IMG/VR virus record: IMGVR_UViG_3300044644_001125
Coordinates: 263,257-327,256 of that record
Direction: 5' to 3' (one strand)
Source of the DNA: a virus
DNA length: 64,000 nt
Shown here: positions 1 through 9,110 of the stretch, one piece after another
Layout of the letters: each line of letters begins with the position of its first letter
How positions within the stretch are numbered: position 1 is the stretch's first letter
Notes under the pieces: model-generated
Database searches by the model: none
Told to the model about the DNA's origin: nothing
Seen by the model: the letters and a program-made list of their open reading frames with translations, nothing else
Translations under genes and position numbers: made by a program

Positions 1-329
1 TTTTTGATGCAGTTGAAAACGACACTGCTCCTTATACTATTAGATTTAGACCACAGCATTTTTGTCCAATATTCAAACTTAATTCTAAACTTAGGGGCGC
101 ATGGAAAAACTATGCGTTTGAGAAGTATTATGGTTGGGATAGTTCGCCTACTATAAACCGCAAAACCTTGATGAAAATACACGGTGAATTGCATTATCTT
201 TCAGAACATGCACCACTGCCAGTTCAATCCAAGTGGCAATCTGCGTATCGTAGATTTTCAGCACGACATCTACCAAGTAAGAATTATTACAGATGGGCTG
301 ATCGGTATACACCTTGCGGCTGGATTTAA
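1..329 (+). CDS. 3' end of a small conserved phage protein (5'-truncated by window edge)
   Basis: The reading frame is open from base 3 to a TAA at 327-329 and gives about 108 residues. I do not recognise a named family. It is clearly a paralogue of the protein at 60606-60908. Both have an N-terminal TIRFRP/TIKFRP motif, a central APLPVQ.KW block, then a Y.RF..RH.P segment and a basic, aromatic C-terminus with R.Y/KYT. The start lies outside the window. The next gene begins 59 bases downstream behind its own promoter, so this gene ends a separate unit. Function unknown; the high Arg/Lys/Trp content would suit nucleic-acid or virion binding, but that is only a guess. Confidence 0.75.
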   Translation, partial: FDAVENDTAPYTIRFRPQHFCPIFKLNSKLRGAWKNYAFEKYYGWDSSPTINRKTLMKIHGELHYLSEHAPLPVQSKWQSAYRRFSARHLPSKNYYRWADRYTPCGWI

Positions 330-332
330 AGG

Positions 333-361
333 TTGACTTCTATTATCTTTTAGACTAAACT
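333..361 (+). promoter_or_regulatory. sigma70-type promoter with the 12-mer in its spacer
   Basis: TTGACT at 333-338 and TAAACT at 356-361 are separated by 17 bases. The 12-mer ATTATCTTTTAG fills 342-353, nine bases after the start of the -35 box, exactly as in the promoters at 41691 and 59247. It lies upstream of the phosphoribosyltransferase gene. Confidence 0.6.
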
Positions 362-388
362 AGGCTTTTACAAATCAAGAGGTGAAAG

Positions 389-898
389 ATGGAATTAATA
401 ACGATTGACCAGCGAGAGTTTAACGGATATGTTGCTAATATCTGTAGACAAATCGCAAAAACCAATTGGAAACCTGATTATGTTGTTGGTATTGGTCGTG
501 GTGGTGCAGTTCCAGCAGTAATGATTAGCCAATACTTTGATGTTCCCTACCATTCAGTTGGCGTGAACTTGCACACCCATTCAAATACTGAGCATAACTG
601 CTGGATTAGTTGTGATGCGTTTGGTGAATCTGGTGAACGTAAGAATATCCTAGTAGTTGATGACTTAAACGAAACTGGTGAAACCCTAAACTGGATTGTT
701 GATGATTGGCAATCTGCGTGTATACCAGATTCACCAGAATGGGATTCCATTTGGAACGCAAACGTTAAATTTGCGGTAGTAGCAGATAATACCACTAGTA
801 AGTTTAACAAAAATATTGACTTTTGTGGTTTTGAAATGCATTACCCAAAAGAAGAATACCTTATAACTTTTCCTTATTCAAGATGGTGGCAACTGTGA
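389..898 (+). CDS. phosphoribosyltransferase
   Basis: A 169-residue protein of the type I phosphoribosyltransferase fold, which transfers a base to or from 5-phosphoribosyl-pyrophosphate. The PRPP loop is clear at residues 87-100 (ILVVDDLNETGETL), with the two acidic residues and the TGxT turn of the family. An earlier glycine-rich loop, VVGIGRGGAVPA, is at 32-43. The length suits a xanthine/guanine-type enzyme, but the base specificity cannot be read from the sequence. The start is supported by AGAGGTGA just upstream of the ATG. It is the first gene after the promoter at 333-361, and its stop codon overlaps the next gene, so the two are probably translated together. A role in nucleotide salvage during infection is inferred. 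Confidence 0.85.
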   Translation: MELITIDQREFNGYVANICRQIAKTNWKPDYVVGIGRGGAVPAVMISQYFDVPYHSVGVNLHTHSNTEHNCWISCDAFGESGERKNILVVDDLNETGETLNWIVDDWQSACIPDSPEWDSIWNANVKFAVVADNTTSKFNKNIDFCGFEMHYPKEEYLITFPYSRWWQL

Positions 899-1227
899 AG
901 CAGTGGACAACAGAAGTACAATACGACGAAACAACCGATTCACATTTTATCATCTTACCAGATGATCTTTTAGATACAGTTGACTTAAACGGTGGTGATG
1001 ACGTGGAATGGATTGATAATAAAGATGGTTCTTGGACTATTAAACGAGTTGATTATGTGGCTGGTTCTACGCAATTAGACTTTAGTTCATACGACGAAAT
1101 TATTGAATGGCCATTGGACTTGACTCCAGTTGATTCTGTGGTGTATTCTGAAACTATGAAAGGTTTGACGAAATTAACACCAGTCAAAGCTGGTTGGTCT
1201 GCTCAGTTCATATTAAATACAATGTAA
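895..1227 (+). CDS. small AbrB/MazE-like domain protein
   Basis: A protein of 110 residues from the GTG at 895, which overlaps the TGA of the preceding gene as GTGA. An ATG at 883 in the same frame would add four residues (MVAT) and cannot be excluded. The GTG gives a natural start, MKQWTTEV, and tight coupling to the upstream gene. Residues about 18-52 (ILPDDLL...L.GGDDVEW.D..DGSWTIKR) have the pattern of the SpoVT/AbrB-like swapped-hairpin domain, a small DNA-binding fold found in transcription regulators and antitoxins. The C-terminal half has no recognisable domain. No toxin gene is adjacent, so an antitoxin role is not indicated. Function unknown. Confidence 0.65.
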   Translation: MKQWTTEVQYDETTDSHFIILPDDLLDTVDLNGGDDVEWIDNKDGSWTIKRVDYVAGSTQLDFSSYDEIIEWPLDLTPVDSVVYSETMKGLTKLTPVKAGWSAQFILNTM

Positions 1228-1279
1228 TACGTGTGGGTAGTTATCTACCCACGGTTTTCCACCAATACGGGAATCAAAA

Positions 1280-1774
1280 ATGATTAAAGACGCACTTAGA
1301 AAGATAACAGGTATTGCTGCAATGGAAGAAACTGCTGCAGCAACTATTAAACAATTAGAAGAAGCAGAGGCTAGACTTCAGAAAAAGATTAAGTCTGCTG
1401 AGAAAGCAACTAAAGCGGCTGAACAAGCAAAAGCCGAAGCAGAAGAAGCTATTATCAAAGCAGAACAGCAACAAGCCAATTACGCATCACCAAAAGATAA
1501 GGCAACCGCCAATGGTGAACCTTGGGTTGGCGTACTTGAAACTCATGTAAATGCTGATAACATCCGTAATGGGTTCTTTGAACTTGATTGGAATGATATG
1601 TTTATCACCCAATTGAGAAATAACGGCTATGGTGCTAATGGCGATTCTGATGAAAGTATTATCGACCGTTGGTTTAAAGAATTATGTGCTAATGTTGTAA
1701 TGGAAGATGATTATCCAAGTGATATTACTACTGGTACACTTGATATTGCCTCTGTTTTGAGAGCAAACGCATGA
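1280..1774 (+). CDS. conserved phage protein with N-terminal coiled coil
   Basis: A protein of 164 residues. Residues about 20-70 are Ala/Glu/Lys/Gln-rich and strongly predicted to be a coiled coil. Residues about 75-150 form a distinct domain with GEPWVGVLETHV, then GFFELDWNDMF, then IIDRWFKELCANVV. I recall a domain of this kind in T4-like myophages of aquatic bacteria, without an assigned role. The gene overlaps the RNase H gene by four bases (ATGA), which suggests translational coupling and perhaps a related job in replication or virion assembly. No catalytic motif or membrane segment is visible. Confidence 0.7.
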   Translation: MIKDALRKITGIAAMEETAAATIKQLEEAEARLQKKIKSAEKATKAAEQAKAEAEEAIIKAEQQQANYASPKDKATANGEPWVGVLETHVNADNIRNGFFELDWNDMFITQLRNNGYGANGDSDESIIDRWFKELCANVVMEDDYPSDITTGTLDIASVLRANA

Positions 1775-2790
1775 GCCACATCCTAGTTGATTTATCAAAT
1801 ACGTTTTATAGAGCAAGATTCTCTATTAACGGTGATGTTGACCTTAAACTAGGTATGGCATTTCATATTACGCTACATTCAATTAAGAAAGCATGGGAAG
1901 ACTTCGATGGTAGTCATGTTGTTGTTTTCTTAGAAGGTCGTAGTTGGCGTAAAGACTTCTATCCACCGTATAAACGTAATCGTTCTGATACCAGAGCAGC
2001 ACATACTGAAAAGGAAGCAATTGAAGAAAAGGTTTTCTGGGAAGCGTATGAAAAGTTAGCAAACTTTCTAACTGAAAAGACTAACTGCACGGTATTGCAA
2101 CATCCTCGTTTAGAAGCAGATGACTTGATTGCTGGTTGGATTCAAAACCATCCCAATGATAATCATGTTATTATTAGTACAGATAGTGATTTTTATCAGT
2201 TAATTGCACCGAATGTACGTCAGTATAACGGTGTTAGTGAAACGACAGTGTGTGAAAGTGGGTTCTTTGATGTAAAAGGTAAGTTGGTTATTGATAAGAA
2301 AACCAACTTACCAAAACCACCACCAGATCCACAATGGCTGCTATTTGAAAAATGCATACGTGGTGATACGTCTGATAATGTGTTTTCTGCTTATCCAGGG
2401 GTTCGTACCAAAGGTAGTAAAAACAAAGTTGGTTTACTTGAAGCATTTGAAGACAAAAAACACAAAGGTTTCAGTTGGAATAACCTAATGTTGCAGAAAT
2501 GGACAGATCACAACGGTACTGACCATCGTGTTTTAGATGATTATAATCGCAATTGTACGTTGATTGATTTGACCAAACAACCAGCTGATGTACGTGCTAT
2601 TATTGATGAAACAATTCGGTCAGTTGAACCAAAGTCTATTAATCAAGTGGGTTCTAGGTTGATTAAGTTTTGCGGATTGTATGATTTAAAGAAGATTTCA
2701 GACCAATCCATTAAGTATGCATCTCCATTAGGTGCTTCATATACCACTAAAGGAGTAAAACATGAGCAATATGACTTTGCCGACAATTGA
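1771..2790 (+). CDS. rnh: T4-type RNase H / 5'-3' exonuclease (FEN-1 family)
   Basis: A 339-residue member of the 5'-nuclease family that includes T4 RNase H and FEN-1. These enzymes remove RNA primers and flaps from lagging-strand fragments. The acidic metal-binding motifs appear in order: VDLSN near residue 6, PYKRNR at 66-71 on the DNA-binding arch side, EADD at 115-118, STDSDFYQL at 136-144 and GDTSDNV at 198-204, followed by a helix-hairpin-helix-like region. The length is close to that of T4 RNase H. The start overlaps the previous stop. It would work with the phage polymerase and gp32, which lie outside the window. A second, unrelated RNase H (type I) is encoded at 46848. Confidence 0.92.
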   Translation: MSHILVDLSNTFYRARFSINGDVDLKLGMAFHITLHSIKKAWEDFDGSHVVVFLEGRSWRKDFYPPYKRNRSDTRAAHTEKEAIEEKVFWEAYEKLANFLTEKTNCTVLQHPRLEADDLIAGWIQNHPNDNHVIISTDSDFYQLIAPNVRQYNGVSETTVCESGFFDVKGKLVIDKKTNLPKPPPDPQWLLFEKCIRGDTSDNVFSAYPGVRTKGSKNKVGLLEAFEDKKHKGFSWNNLMLQKWTDHNGTDHRVLDDYNRNCTLIDLTKQPADVRAIIDETIRSVEPKSINQVGSRLIKFCGLYDLKKISDQSIKYASPLGASYTTKGVKHEQYDFADN

Positions 2791-2998
2791 AAGATTGTTT
2801 CAACGAGTTGCAGCTGCTGAGAAATCTCAACAGAAAGATATTCGACTTTCTATACAAGAAGCACGTGAGTTAGCCACTGAATTGGCTGGTATGACTATGA
2901 ATCTAGGTAAAACAGTTACTGAAATTCATAGTATGTTAGCTGAAATCAAAGAATCTTCTACATCAGTTGAAGTTAAGTTTGATGGTGGTGGTTTCTAG
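2762..2998 (+). CDS. small helical phage protein
   Basis: A 78-residue, mostly helical, acidic protein that starts inside the RNase H gene (29-base overlap) behind a good ribosome site (AAAGGAG, seven bases before the ATG). The helices around residues 8-65 (RLFQRVAAAEKSQQ..., then TVTEIHSMLAEIKE) look like a coiled coil. The C-terminus VEVKFDGGGF is glycine-rich. Similar small proteins occur near replication genes in T4-like phages, but I cannot name a function. Its stop overlaps the GTG start of the next gene. Confidence 0.65.
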   Translation: MSNMTLPTIERLFQRVAAAEKSQQKDIRLSIQEARELATELAGMTMNLGKTVTEIHSMLAEIKESSTSVEVKFDGGGF

Positions 2999-3393
2999 TG
3001 GACTTGAAATCCAAGTATACTAGGATATTCCTTGAAGTGGCTGGACTGCCAGTTGACGATAGTTCAGTAAAAGAACATAGAAGTCGCTGGTGGGCCAACC
3101 TAAGAGCAACTAACCGAGGTTTAAGATTAACCGAAAAAGGGTTGCAATTTTTACTTTACCGTGCTAATATAACTTCTTACGAAGTCAATTTAAAGATCGA
3201 AGGTGATGTAACTGCTCAACTTTTGTTGCAATTGGATGAATTTATCACTTGCCCTTGGTTCGCAAAACATGGTATAATTGTTGTATTCTGTGAGAAAATG
3301 GCATTTGAATTAATGATATTTGATGGTGATCTTAAGAAGTTGGGTAATAACAAAGCATCTGCTAAGAAATTCCAGCAAGAAATCGGAGACTAA
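2998..3393 (+). CDS. conserved phage protein, unknown function
   Basis: A 131-residue protein with a GTG start that overlaps the TAG of the previous gene by one base. The N-terminus KYTRIFLEVAGLPVDD, followed by SRWW.N and a GLRLTEKGLQFLL block (residues about 41-53), forms a pattern I recall from small proteins of T4-like marine and freshwater phages. The LTEKG block resembles a short winged-helix-like or substrate-recognition segment. No enzyme motif is evident. It belongs to the tightly packed plus-strand operon that starts at 389. Confidence 0.7.
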   Translation: MDLKSKYTRIFLEVAGLPVDDSSVKEHRSRWWANLRATNRGLRLTEKGLQFLLYRANITSYEVNLKIEGDVTAQLLLQLDEFITCPWFAKHGIIVVFCEKMAFELMIFDGDLKKLGNNKASAKKFQQEIGD

Positions 3394-3395
3394 AT

Positions 3396-3653
3396 ATGTT
3401 TACTCCACTTGACGCATTAAAGAAAAGAGAATTAAAAACCTTACCACCACATTTCCATAAAATAGAGATGTGTTATGATAAGGAATCTGAAGTAAGAGAA
3501 TGGATTCGAAATAGACTTTCAGGACGATTTTGTATAGTTAGATATCCTAGTAATAACAAGGATTCTGGAAAAACCGCCACCTATGTGGCTTTTGAAAACA
3601 TGCATGAACTCACGTATTTCGCGTTAGCATGCACATTCTTTAGAGGAAATTAA
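3396..3653 (+). CDS. small hypothetical protein
   Basis: An 85-residue, basic, soluble protein with no recognised domain. It begins two bases after the preceding stop and ends one base before the next ATG, so it belongs to the same transcript. The middle reads WIRNRLSGRFCIVRYPSNN and the end ELTYFALACTFF. It has no signal peptide and no convincing membrane helix. The compact operon position and a codon use like its neighbours support a real gene. Confidence 0.6.
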   Translation: MFTPLDALKKRELKTLPPHFHKIEMCYDKESEVREWIRNRLSGRFCIVRYPSNNKDSGKTATYVAFENMHELTYFALACTFFRGN

Positions 3654-3654
3654 A

Positions 3655-3933
3655 ATGACTGAAGCTGTATTAGAAGCAACAACCGCAACCGTAGAATCTA
3701 CAGAAACTGTTGACACAGCGGCAACAACCGCAGCAGAAGCATCGACACAAGCTGCTGACGCAGCGGCTGCACCTGAATTAACATTAAATGACTTAGCTGT
3801 ATTACGCCAAATCATCGAAGTTGCATCACAACGCGGTGCATTCAAAGCGGCTGAATTAGAAGCAGTTGGTAAAGCATTCAATAAATTATCAGCATTCTTA
3901 GATGCTGCAACTGAATCAGCAGCACAAGGCTAA
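3655..3933 (+). CDS. small Ala/Thr/Glu-rich phage protein
   Basis: A 92-residue protein with two parts. Residues 1-38 are a low-complexity Ala/Thr/Glu stretch. Residues 40-85 are a helical domain beginning LTLNDLAVLRQIIEVASQRG, with a following KAAELEAVGKAFNKL segment. I recall that C-terminal domain from many T4-like phages, without a known function. The acidic disordered head plus short helical domain would suit an adaptor or chaperone; this is inference. It starts one base after the previous stop. Confidence 0.65.
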   Translation: MTEAVLEATTATVESTETVDTAATTAAEASTQAADAAAAPELTLNDLAVLRQIIEVASQRGAFKAAELEAVGKAFNKLSAFLDAATESAAQG

Positions 3934-3939
3934 TCAATC

Positions 3940-4725
3940 ATGAGAACTCTCAAACACATTGGTAAAATTGCAAAAACCAAGGAAAATGTTCTTGTTGTAT
4001 TCAGAACATTACCAGGTGATTCAGGCAGTGCTTTAGTATTACCAACTGCTGGTTTGTCAGATTTGTATCATGATGCAGTGAATCAGTTGGTTGAAACAAT
4101 TCAAGCACAAGAATCATTTGAGTTTGGTGAAATCTTATTCACTCGTATGTTCCCAGATGGTCGTCCAATGTTACGTGCATTGCGTGCTGATGGGTTGTTA
4201 CATAAAGTACCAACTGATTCAGTTATGATGATGCCTACGTTGAATGATGAAATCTTGTTGTCAGATTTGAATGTTTTAATTGCAGAACAACGCAATTGTG
4301 CAGTTGATGATTTGTGCCAGTTTGTTTCTGGTGCTAAAGCAAATGCTGCTGCAAACGAAAATGCAGATCCAGTTCAAGATTTAGGTCGTGATGTTGGTGA
4401 ACCAGCTAGAGCACAAGCTCCAGTTGCGCCGCTACAAGCCAATACAAATGCTGTATTGTCTGATGCAGATATTGCTAAAAGCTATCGTAGCCAAGCAGAA
4501 GCTCTTTTGAAAGAAGCTGCTGAATTACGTAAACAAGCTGATGACTTAGATCCACCTGCTGTGGTTGCAACCGTTGAAGCCAAACCAGCAGTAAAAGCAC
4601 AGGCTAAACCTGCTGCAAAGACTGCTACTAAAGCTCCTGTAAAAACAGTAGCTAAAACTGCTACGAAAACCGTTGCTAAGACTACTTCTAAAGTAGTTGA
4701 ATCAAAGGAAACTTCTGACGTTTAA
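3940..4725 (+). CDS. phage protein with histone-H1-like Lys/Ala tail
   Basis: A 261-residue protein. Residues 1-130 form a globular domain (LKHIGKIAKTKENVLVVFRTLPGD at the start, then LSDLYHDAVNQLVETIQAQESFEFGEILFTR). I recall this domain type in T4-like phages but cannot name it. Residues about 135-190 are acidic and helical. Residues about 210-261 are Lys/Ala/Pro/Thr repeats (AKPAAKTATKAPVKTVAK) like the tail of histone H1 and likely to be disordered and to bind nucleic acid. It is the last gene of the operon and is followed by the terminator at 4740. Confidence 0.65.
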   Translation: MRTLKHIGKIAKTKENVLVVFRTLPGDSGSALVLPTAGLSDLYHDAVNQLVETIQAQESFEFGEILFTRMFPDGRPMLRALRADGLLHKVPTDSVMMMPTLNDEILLSDLNVLIAEQRNCAVDDLCQFVSGAKANAAANENADPVQDLGRDVGEPARAQAPVAPLQANTNAVLSDADIAKSYRSQAEALLKEAAELRKQADDLDPPAVVATVEAKPAVKAQAKPAAKTATKAPVKTVAKTATKTVAKTTSKVVESKETSDV

Positions 4726-4739
4726 TGTTTTGAATGTTG

Positions 4740-4776
4740 AAAAGCCCCAGAAGTTTTACTTCTGGGGCTTTTTTGT
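4740..4776. terminator. bidirectional Rho-independent terminator
   Basis: AAAAGCCCCAGAAG and CTTCTGGGGCTTTT form a long perfect stem with a short T-rich loop, followed by T residues on the plus strand and, on the minus strand, by the complement of an A run. It sits between two convergent transcription units and should stop both. Confidence 0.9.
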
Positions 4777-4779
4777 TGT

Positions 4780-7700
4780 TTATGGTAATATTTCAATTGT
4801 AATCGAACCGTCAGCACCTTTTGCACCTGATTCGGTTCGAGAAGAACCAACATAAGTACTTCCAGCGCCACCATTCTTCGTATATAATACTGTTGGTGTT
4901 CCAACAATATTATCAGGATTATACATTAATACACCAGCCGATCCACCGTATGCGTTCGTTGCAGGTGATTCTTCTGAACGACCATACTCACCACCCAATC
5001 CGCCACCAGCACCACCAGCACCACCACCAGAACTATGATATGAAGTACTAAATGTACCATTTGTTCCACTAACTATATATGAACCATTCAGCGGAATCAC
5101 AGTGCCAACCAATAATGATAGCGTACTCCAAATGATTGATCCTGCTTGGTTTTTTATTACGATTGCACCTGAACCGGGTGAATTTGCTACTGTATTGGTT
5201 GCTGTGAAATATAGAGTATGTTGGCCCTGCGATAATGTTATTGTTGTGGTTTTTTCCGATGGGTAATGTGCAGAATACATAGTACCATAGTCTATATTCC
5301 AATGTATTTCATCATCCGCAGCGTATTCTACCGTGTATTGACCGGCTGGTAATGAGCCTAAATCAATAGCTTCGGTGATACTACCATTCGGACTAACAAT
5401 ACTTCGATAACTACCTTTCCAAACACCGTATGTTTTTAAAGTAGCTGGCCATGTACTGTATACCGTTGGTGTTTTATACCATCCGCTATTACTAATACCA
5501 GATAACCCAGGATATCCATTATATTCACCACCGCCACCGCCACCGGCACCACCTGCAAATACTAGGATTGATGGAGTTGCAGATGGTAGAAATACAGCAG
5601 ATGCTCCACCGCCACCGCCACCGGCACCAGAACCCTCTGGGTGAACACCCGCATTTCCACCCAAACCACCAGATATTACAGGTATTCCTGAAACACTACC
5701 CCATGAACCACCAACACCACCACCCGTACCATTATTAAATGATTTACCACCAACACCACCAGCACCAACTGCCATAATCAATGAATGATGTGATATATTA
5801 TATGATGCAATTACGGTATTCGCGTCACCACCATCACCACCTCGATTGGTAGTACCGTCACCATTAGAACCGCCACCACCACCTGCACCACCACGAACTG
5901 TTAATTTAACTTTCGTAGCAGATGCTGGTAATGCCGCTATATAGTTAACGGATTTTGTTAATGGGAATCTATCTATAATTCTCAATTGAACTGTACCATT
6001 AATGTAACTATTTGTACTAGCAACGATTGAAACTTCCGGTAAACTTCCAGATACTGCCGCTGTACTGGTTTTTAGAACCAACGTACAATTCCCTGATGTA
6101 TTTGTAGTTACAGTTCCAGTATTTTGGCCATTTTGATCGGTAACACCAAAAGATGATGGAATTGACCAATTTAATACTGTTACAGTCGTACAATTAGATA
6201 CTACAACTGCAAGAGTTATCGTACTACCCAACGTTAATTCCAGATTGGTATTTGTAACGCTAATTGCTTGACCAGTCGCGGTGAAACTTAACGATGGGGT
6301 ATGTCCAGATTGCGCAAATGTTACAACTGCCGAGACAGAACCACTTGCACTTGGAATTACTTGGAATGTGTTTTTTGTTGGATCTGCGACTATTGTTCCA
6401 GATGTTACAGGAATACTAGCATTCACTATACTCCCAACCGTATAACTATCACCGACTTTGGCATTTAATATTTTAGCAGTATATGGTGCACCAGCGTAAT
6501 ACGGTGCTGTTTGAACCATACTAACAGATTCGGTTGAGTATATGAAATGGGTAGTGTGATCAGTTGTTATATTACCACTGACACAATTAATCCTAGTTAT
6601 TACATCTGCGACACTATTGGATGTAAATGTACCAGTACCAGCGCCATTCGCATCTAATTGACGCATTGATGATCTAGTATACGTGCTACCGGTTTTGGTT
6701 TCTAGGTAATAATAACCATTCGCTGTACCGTTTGATACGGTATATGTTACATTCGAATCTACATTAGCTGTACCATCTGGTGAGTATATAACAGTTGCAG
6801 TTGGTGCAGATACAGTAGAAACAGCCAACGTGCTAGTAAAAGATGGATAATATTTGGCATTTGAAATAGTAGCAACTACATTAAAATCTTGATGCGGCTG
6901 CGCAATTCCAACATCATATGAACTATTTGTGCTATTAACAAATTCACCTGGGGTGAAGGTTATTAACGGATTTGTGAATCCGGTATCTGATGTCGCATAG
7001 GCTTTAACGGTATAATTAAATTTATCACCGACAATTGAACCAACTGGCCATGAAGTCATTGATAACGTTAATTTGGTATACACAATCTTAGTATTTGGAT
7101 CGGTATAATTAGCACCCTTTACAAATAAACCGGGGAATGTAGAAGTATCATTGATTTTAACTCTGCAGGTTCCACTATATGTTTGTGAAGCAACTATAAC
7201 AGACGCTGTTAATATAAAGGTTTCACTACCTTCATTAAATGAACTATCAGCTGCTATCGTTAATGGTATATTACAGGTTCCTGTAGTTGAACCGGACGGT
7301 ACTATAGTGTGGGCAATACCCGACAAGGAAGCTGGGCTGAAGTCAGTAGCTGTTATACCAGTAGTACCACTCGCATTGGTGATAGTCCAATTAACAGTTG
7401 CATTGTTTGGAACATTCTGAGTGGTAACATCAACTGATATACCAGTTCCTTCATTAACTCCAGTAGTAAGCCAATTTGGATTTTGGTATAATGATATAGA
7501 AGGAACTGGAGTTCCAGATGTATCTCTCAACCATAGATAAAATGCACTTGATTGTATAACAGTACTACCGTTAGATTCCCAGCGTGCTCGAATTTTTAGT
7601 CTAATATCGCCATCCGTGGTATTGTTTGCCTTAGCCGCAATCTGAAAATATGCAGTGCTATCTGCAACAGTAACAGTACCAGTTGTAGCACTTGTGTTTG

Positions 7701-9096
7701 GTGGTACAATATCTAATCTATTAGATACATCTTGACCTGTTTCACCAGTAACTTCCCATATAATAGGAGTGTCATTTGGTATACCAGTCGTGGTTATATT
7801 AATAGTTGCTTGTTTATTAGTGGTTTCGTTGATTTCTGTAGAAACCGACCCAACAGTTAATGATACCGTATCAATGATAGTTATGATATTACTTGATGCT
7901 AATTGATTAGCATTTGGTAGAGTTGGATCTATATCAGATATGAACAATTGTAACGTATTGGAGTCTAATATACCATCTTCTTTAATTTGAATATTAAAGT
8001 TATGCTGACCATTTACTAGTGTAATCTGACCAGTCATTGCAATATTACCGCCAACAACCGGTGCTGTTAAATCTGCAGACGATACATTTCCACCAATAAA
8101 ATACCAAACAGTTGATGGTCCACTGAAAACAGAAACCGACGCTACGACGGTACTTCCTTCAAACGCAATACCTGGCGTGCCGGAATTAGCAGTTAATGTA
8201 ACCTGATAACCGGGCATTGATGTTAACTCATATGTGGTAGCAACTGTGGGTGCAGCCAACGATACGTTGTTGCCAGTTGCGATTCTATAAGTTACGCTAC
8301 TTGTCAATGTACCAGAAACTAGTAAATCAGATGGTGTTTCTGCAACGGCATCGTTAAATAGTATACTAACATCAACATATTGCCCCGTTTTAGAAGCAGT
8401 TACTGCGTATGAATTTGCAGCATATGTGCCAGTATCATTCGCCGTGAATACAGCTTGCGGCGAGCCAGTTAACGAATAATATCCTAATGCACTACCAGTT
8501 CCAGCACCAGTCGATGCTGTTGAATGGTGTTTAATTTTAATGGTTTTTAAACTAGCTAAGAATGCGTTCCACGAAGTACTCTTTGCACCAACCGGACTAG
8601 CTAAATTTGCATTCAATTGAATTTCACCACCAGCGTTAAAGAAGTAATTTGCTTTTAATGCAGTTCCAAAATCAAATCTAACTGTATGCTTAACTTGATT
8701 GTTCCAAGAAGTTGAACGAGTGCTTAACCCACCTGGTGATACCGCAGCTGGTGTTGTCGATTGATTGTCAGCCATGTCCCATTTATATGTTTCAATATTG
8801 GTCATAAATGGCTCAAAGAAATTCGTATAATCTGCATCATTGATTATAGAATCTTTCAATATCATGGGTAAATCAGTCGCTAATACAATGGTACCAGTTT
8901 GATGTTGCCTTGCAAGTACCATATCTGTTCTTAGCTTCTGCATGTCAACTGCTTGTATTAGTGGTAGAGGAGATCCGGTTATTTGTGAGCTACCAACATT
9001 ACTACCATAGCCAGTATCAGCAGTTCCTAAAACCGCAGCAATTCTAGCTTGTAAGTCATTATATCGTTTTTTGGTAATTAGGTCTGTACGAGCCAT
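4780..9096 (-). CDS. large tail-fibre adhesin with Calx-beta-like and glycine-rich regions
   Basis: A 1,438-residue protein, last gene of the minus-strand virion block. Residues 1-230 form a head domain typical of large phage structural proteins. Residues about 400-660 contain repeated Calx-beta-like beta sandwiches (VNEGTGISVDVTTQNVPNN, then SFNEGSETFILT). Ig-like modules follow to about 1050. Residues about 1065-1195 are extremely glycine-rich (runs such as GGAGGGGGS) and are followed near 1240-1310 by a PA14/jelly-roll-like module. A second glycine-rich segment closes the protein. Poly-glycine sandwich tips are known receptor-binding regions in T-even gp38-type adhesins, so this is the best candidate here for a host-recognition protein; that role is inferred. 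AAGGA precedes the ATG. Confidence 0.75.
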   Translation of the reverse strand: MARTDLITKKRYNDLQARIAAVLGTADTGYGSNVGSSQITGSPLPLIQAVDMQKLRTDMVLARQHQTGTIVLATDLPMILKDSIINDADYTNFFEPFMTNIETYKWDMADNQSTTPAAVSPGGLSTRSTSWNNQVKHTVRFDFGTALKANYFFNAGGEIQLNANLASPVGAKSTSWNAFLASLKTIKIKHHSTASTGAGTGSALGYYSLTGSPQAVFTANDTGTYAANSYAVTASKTGQYVDVSILFNDAVAETPSDLLVSGTLTSSVTYRIATGNNVSLAAPTVATTYELTSMPGYQVTLTANSGTPGIAFEGSTVVASVSVFSGPSTVWYFIGGNVSSADLTAPVVGGNIAMTGQITLVNGQHNFNIQIKEDGILDSNTLQLFISDIDPTLPNANQLASSNIITIIDTVSLTVGSVSTEINETTNKQATINITTTGIPNDTPIIWEVTGETGQDVSNRLDIVPPNTSATTGTVTVADSTAYFQIAAKANNTTDGDIRLKIRARWESNGSTVIQSSAFYLWLRDTSGTPVPSISLYQNPNWLTTGVNEGTGISVDVTTQNVPNNATVNWTITNASGTTGITATDFSPASLSGIAHTIVPSGSTTGTCNIPLTIAADSSFNEGSETFILTASVIVASQTYSGTCRVKINDTSTFPGLFVKGANYTDPNTKIVYTKLTLSMTSWPVGSIVGDKFNYTVKAYATSDTGFTNPLITFTPGEFVNSTNSSYDVGIAQPHQDFNVVATISNAKYYPSFTSTLAVSTVSAPTATVIYSPDGTANVDSNVTYTVSNGTANGYYYLETKTGSTYTRSSMRQLDANGAGTGTFTSNSVADVITRINCVSGNITTDHTTHFIYSTESVSMVQTAPYYAGAPYTAKILNAKVGDSYTVGSIVNASIPVTSGTIVADPTKNTFQVIPSASGSVSAVVTFAQSGHTPSLSFTATGQAISVTNTNLELTLGSTITLAVVVSNCTTVTVLNWSIPSSFGVTDQNGQNTGTVTTNTSGNCTLVLKTSTAAVSGSLPEVSIVASTNSYINGTVQLRIIDRFPLTKSVNYIAALPASATKVKLTVRGGAGGGGGSNGDGTTNRGGDGGDANTVIASYNISHHSLIMAVGAGGVGGKSFNNGTGGGVGGSWGSVSGIPVISGGLGGNAGVHPEGSGAGGGGGGASAVFLPSATPSILVFAGGAGGGGGGEYNGYPGLSGISNSGWYKTPTVYSTWPATLKTYGVWKGSYRSIVSPNGSITEAIDLGSLPAGQYTVEYAADDEIHWNIDYGTMYSAHYPSEKTTTITLSQGQHTLYFTATNTVANSPGSGAIVIKNQAGSIIWSTLSLLVGTVIPLNGSYIVSGTNGTFSTSYHSSGGGAGGAGGGLGGEYGRSEESPATNAYGGSAGVLMYNPDNIVGTPTVLYTKNGGAGSTYVGSSRTESGAKGADGSITIEILP

Positions 9097-9110
9097 TGTA
9101 AATCCTTATA

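Noticed and set aside
883-894. ATG at 883 as the start of the AbrB-like gene
   Set aside because: Not excluded, but the GTG at 895 overlaps the upstream stop as GTGA and gives the more natural MKQW start; no ribosome site favours the ATG.
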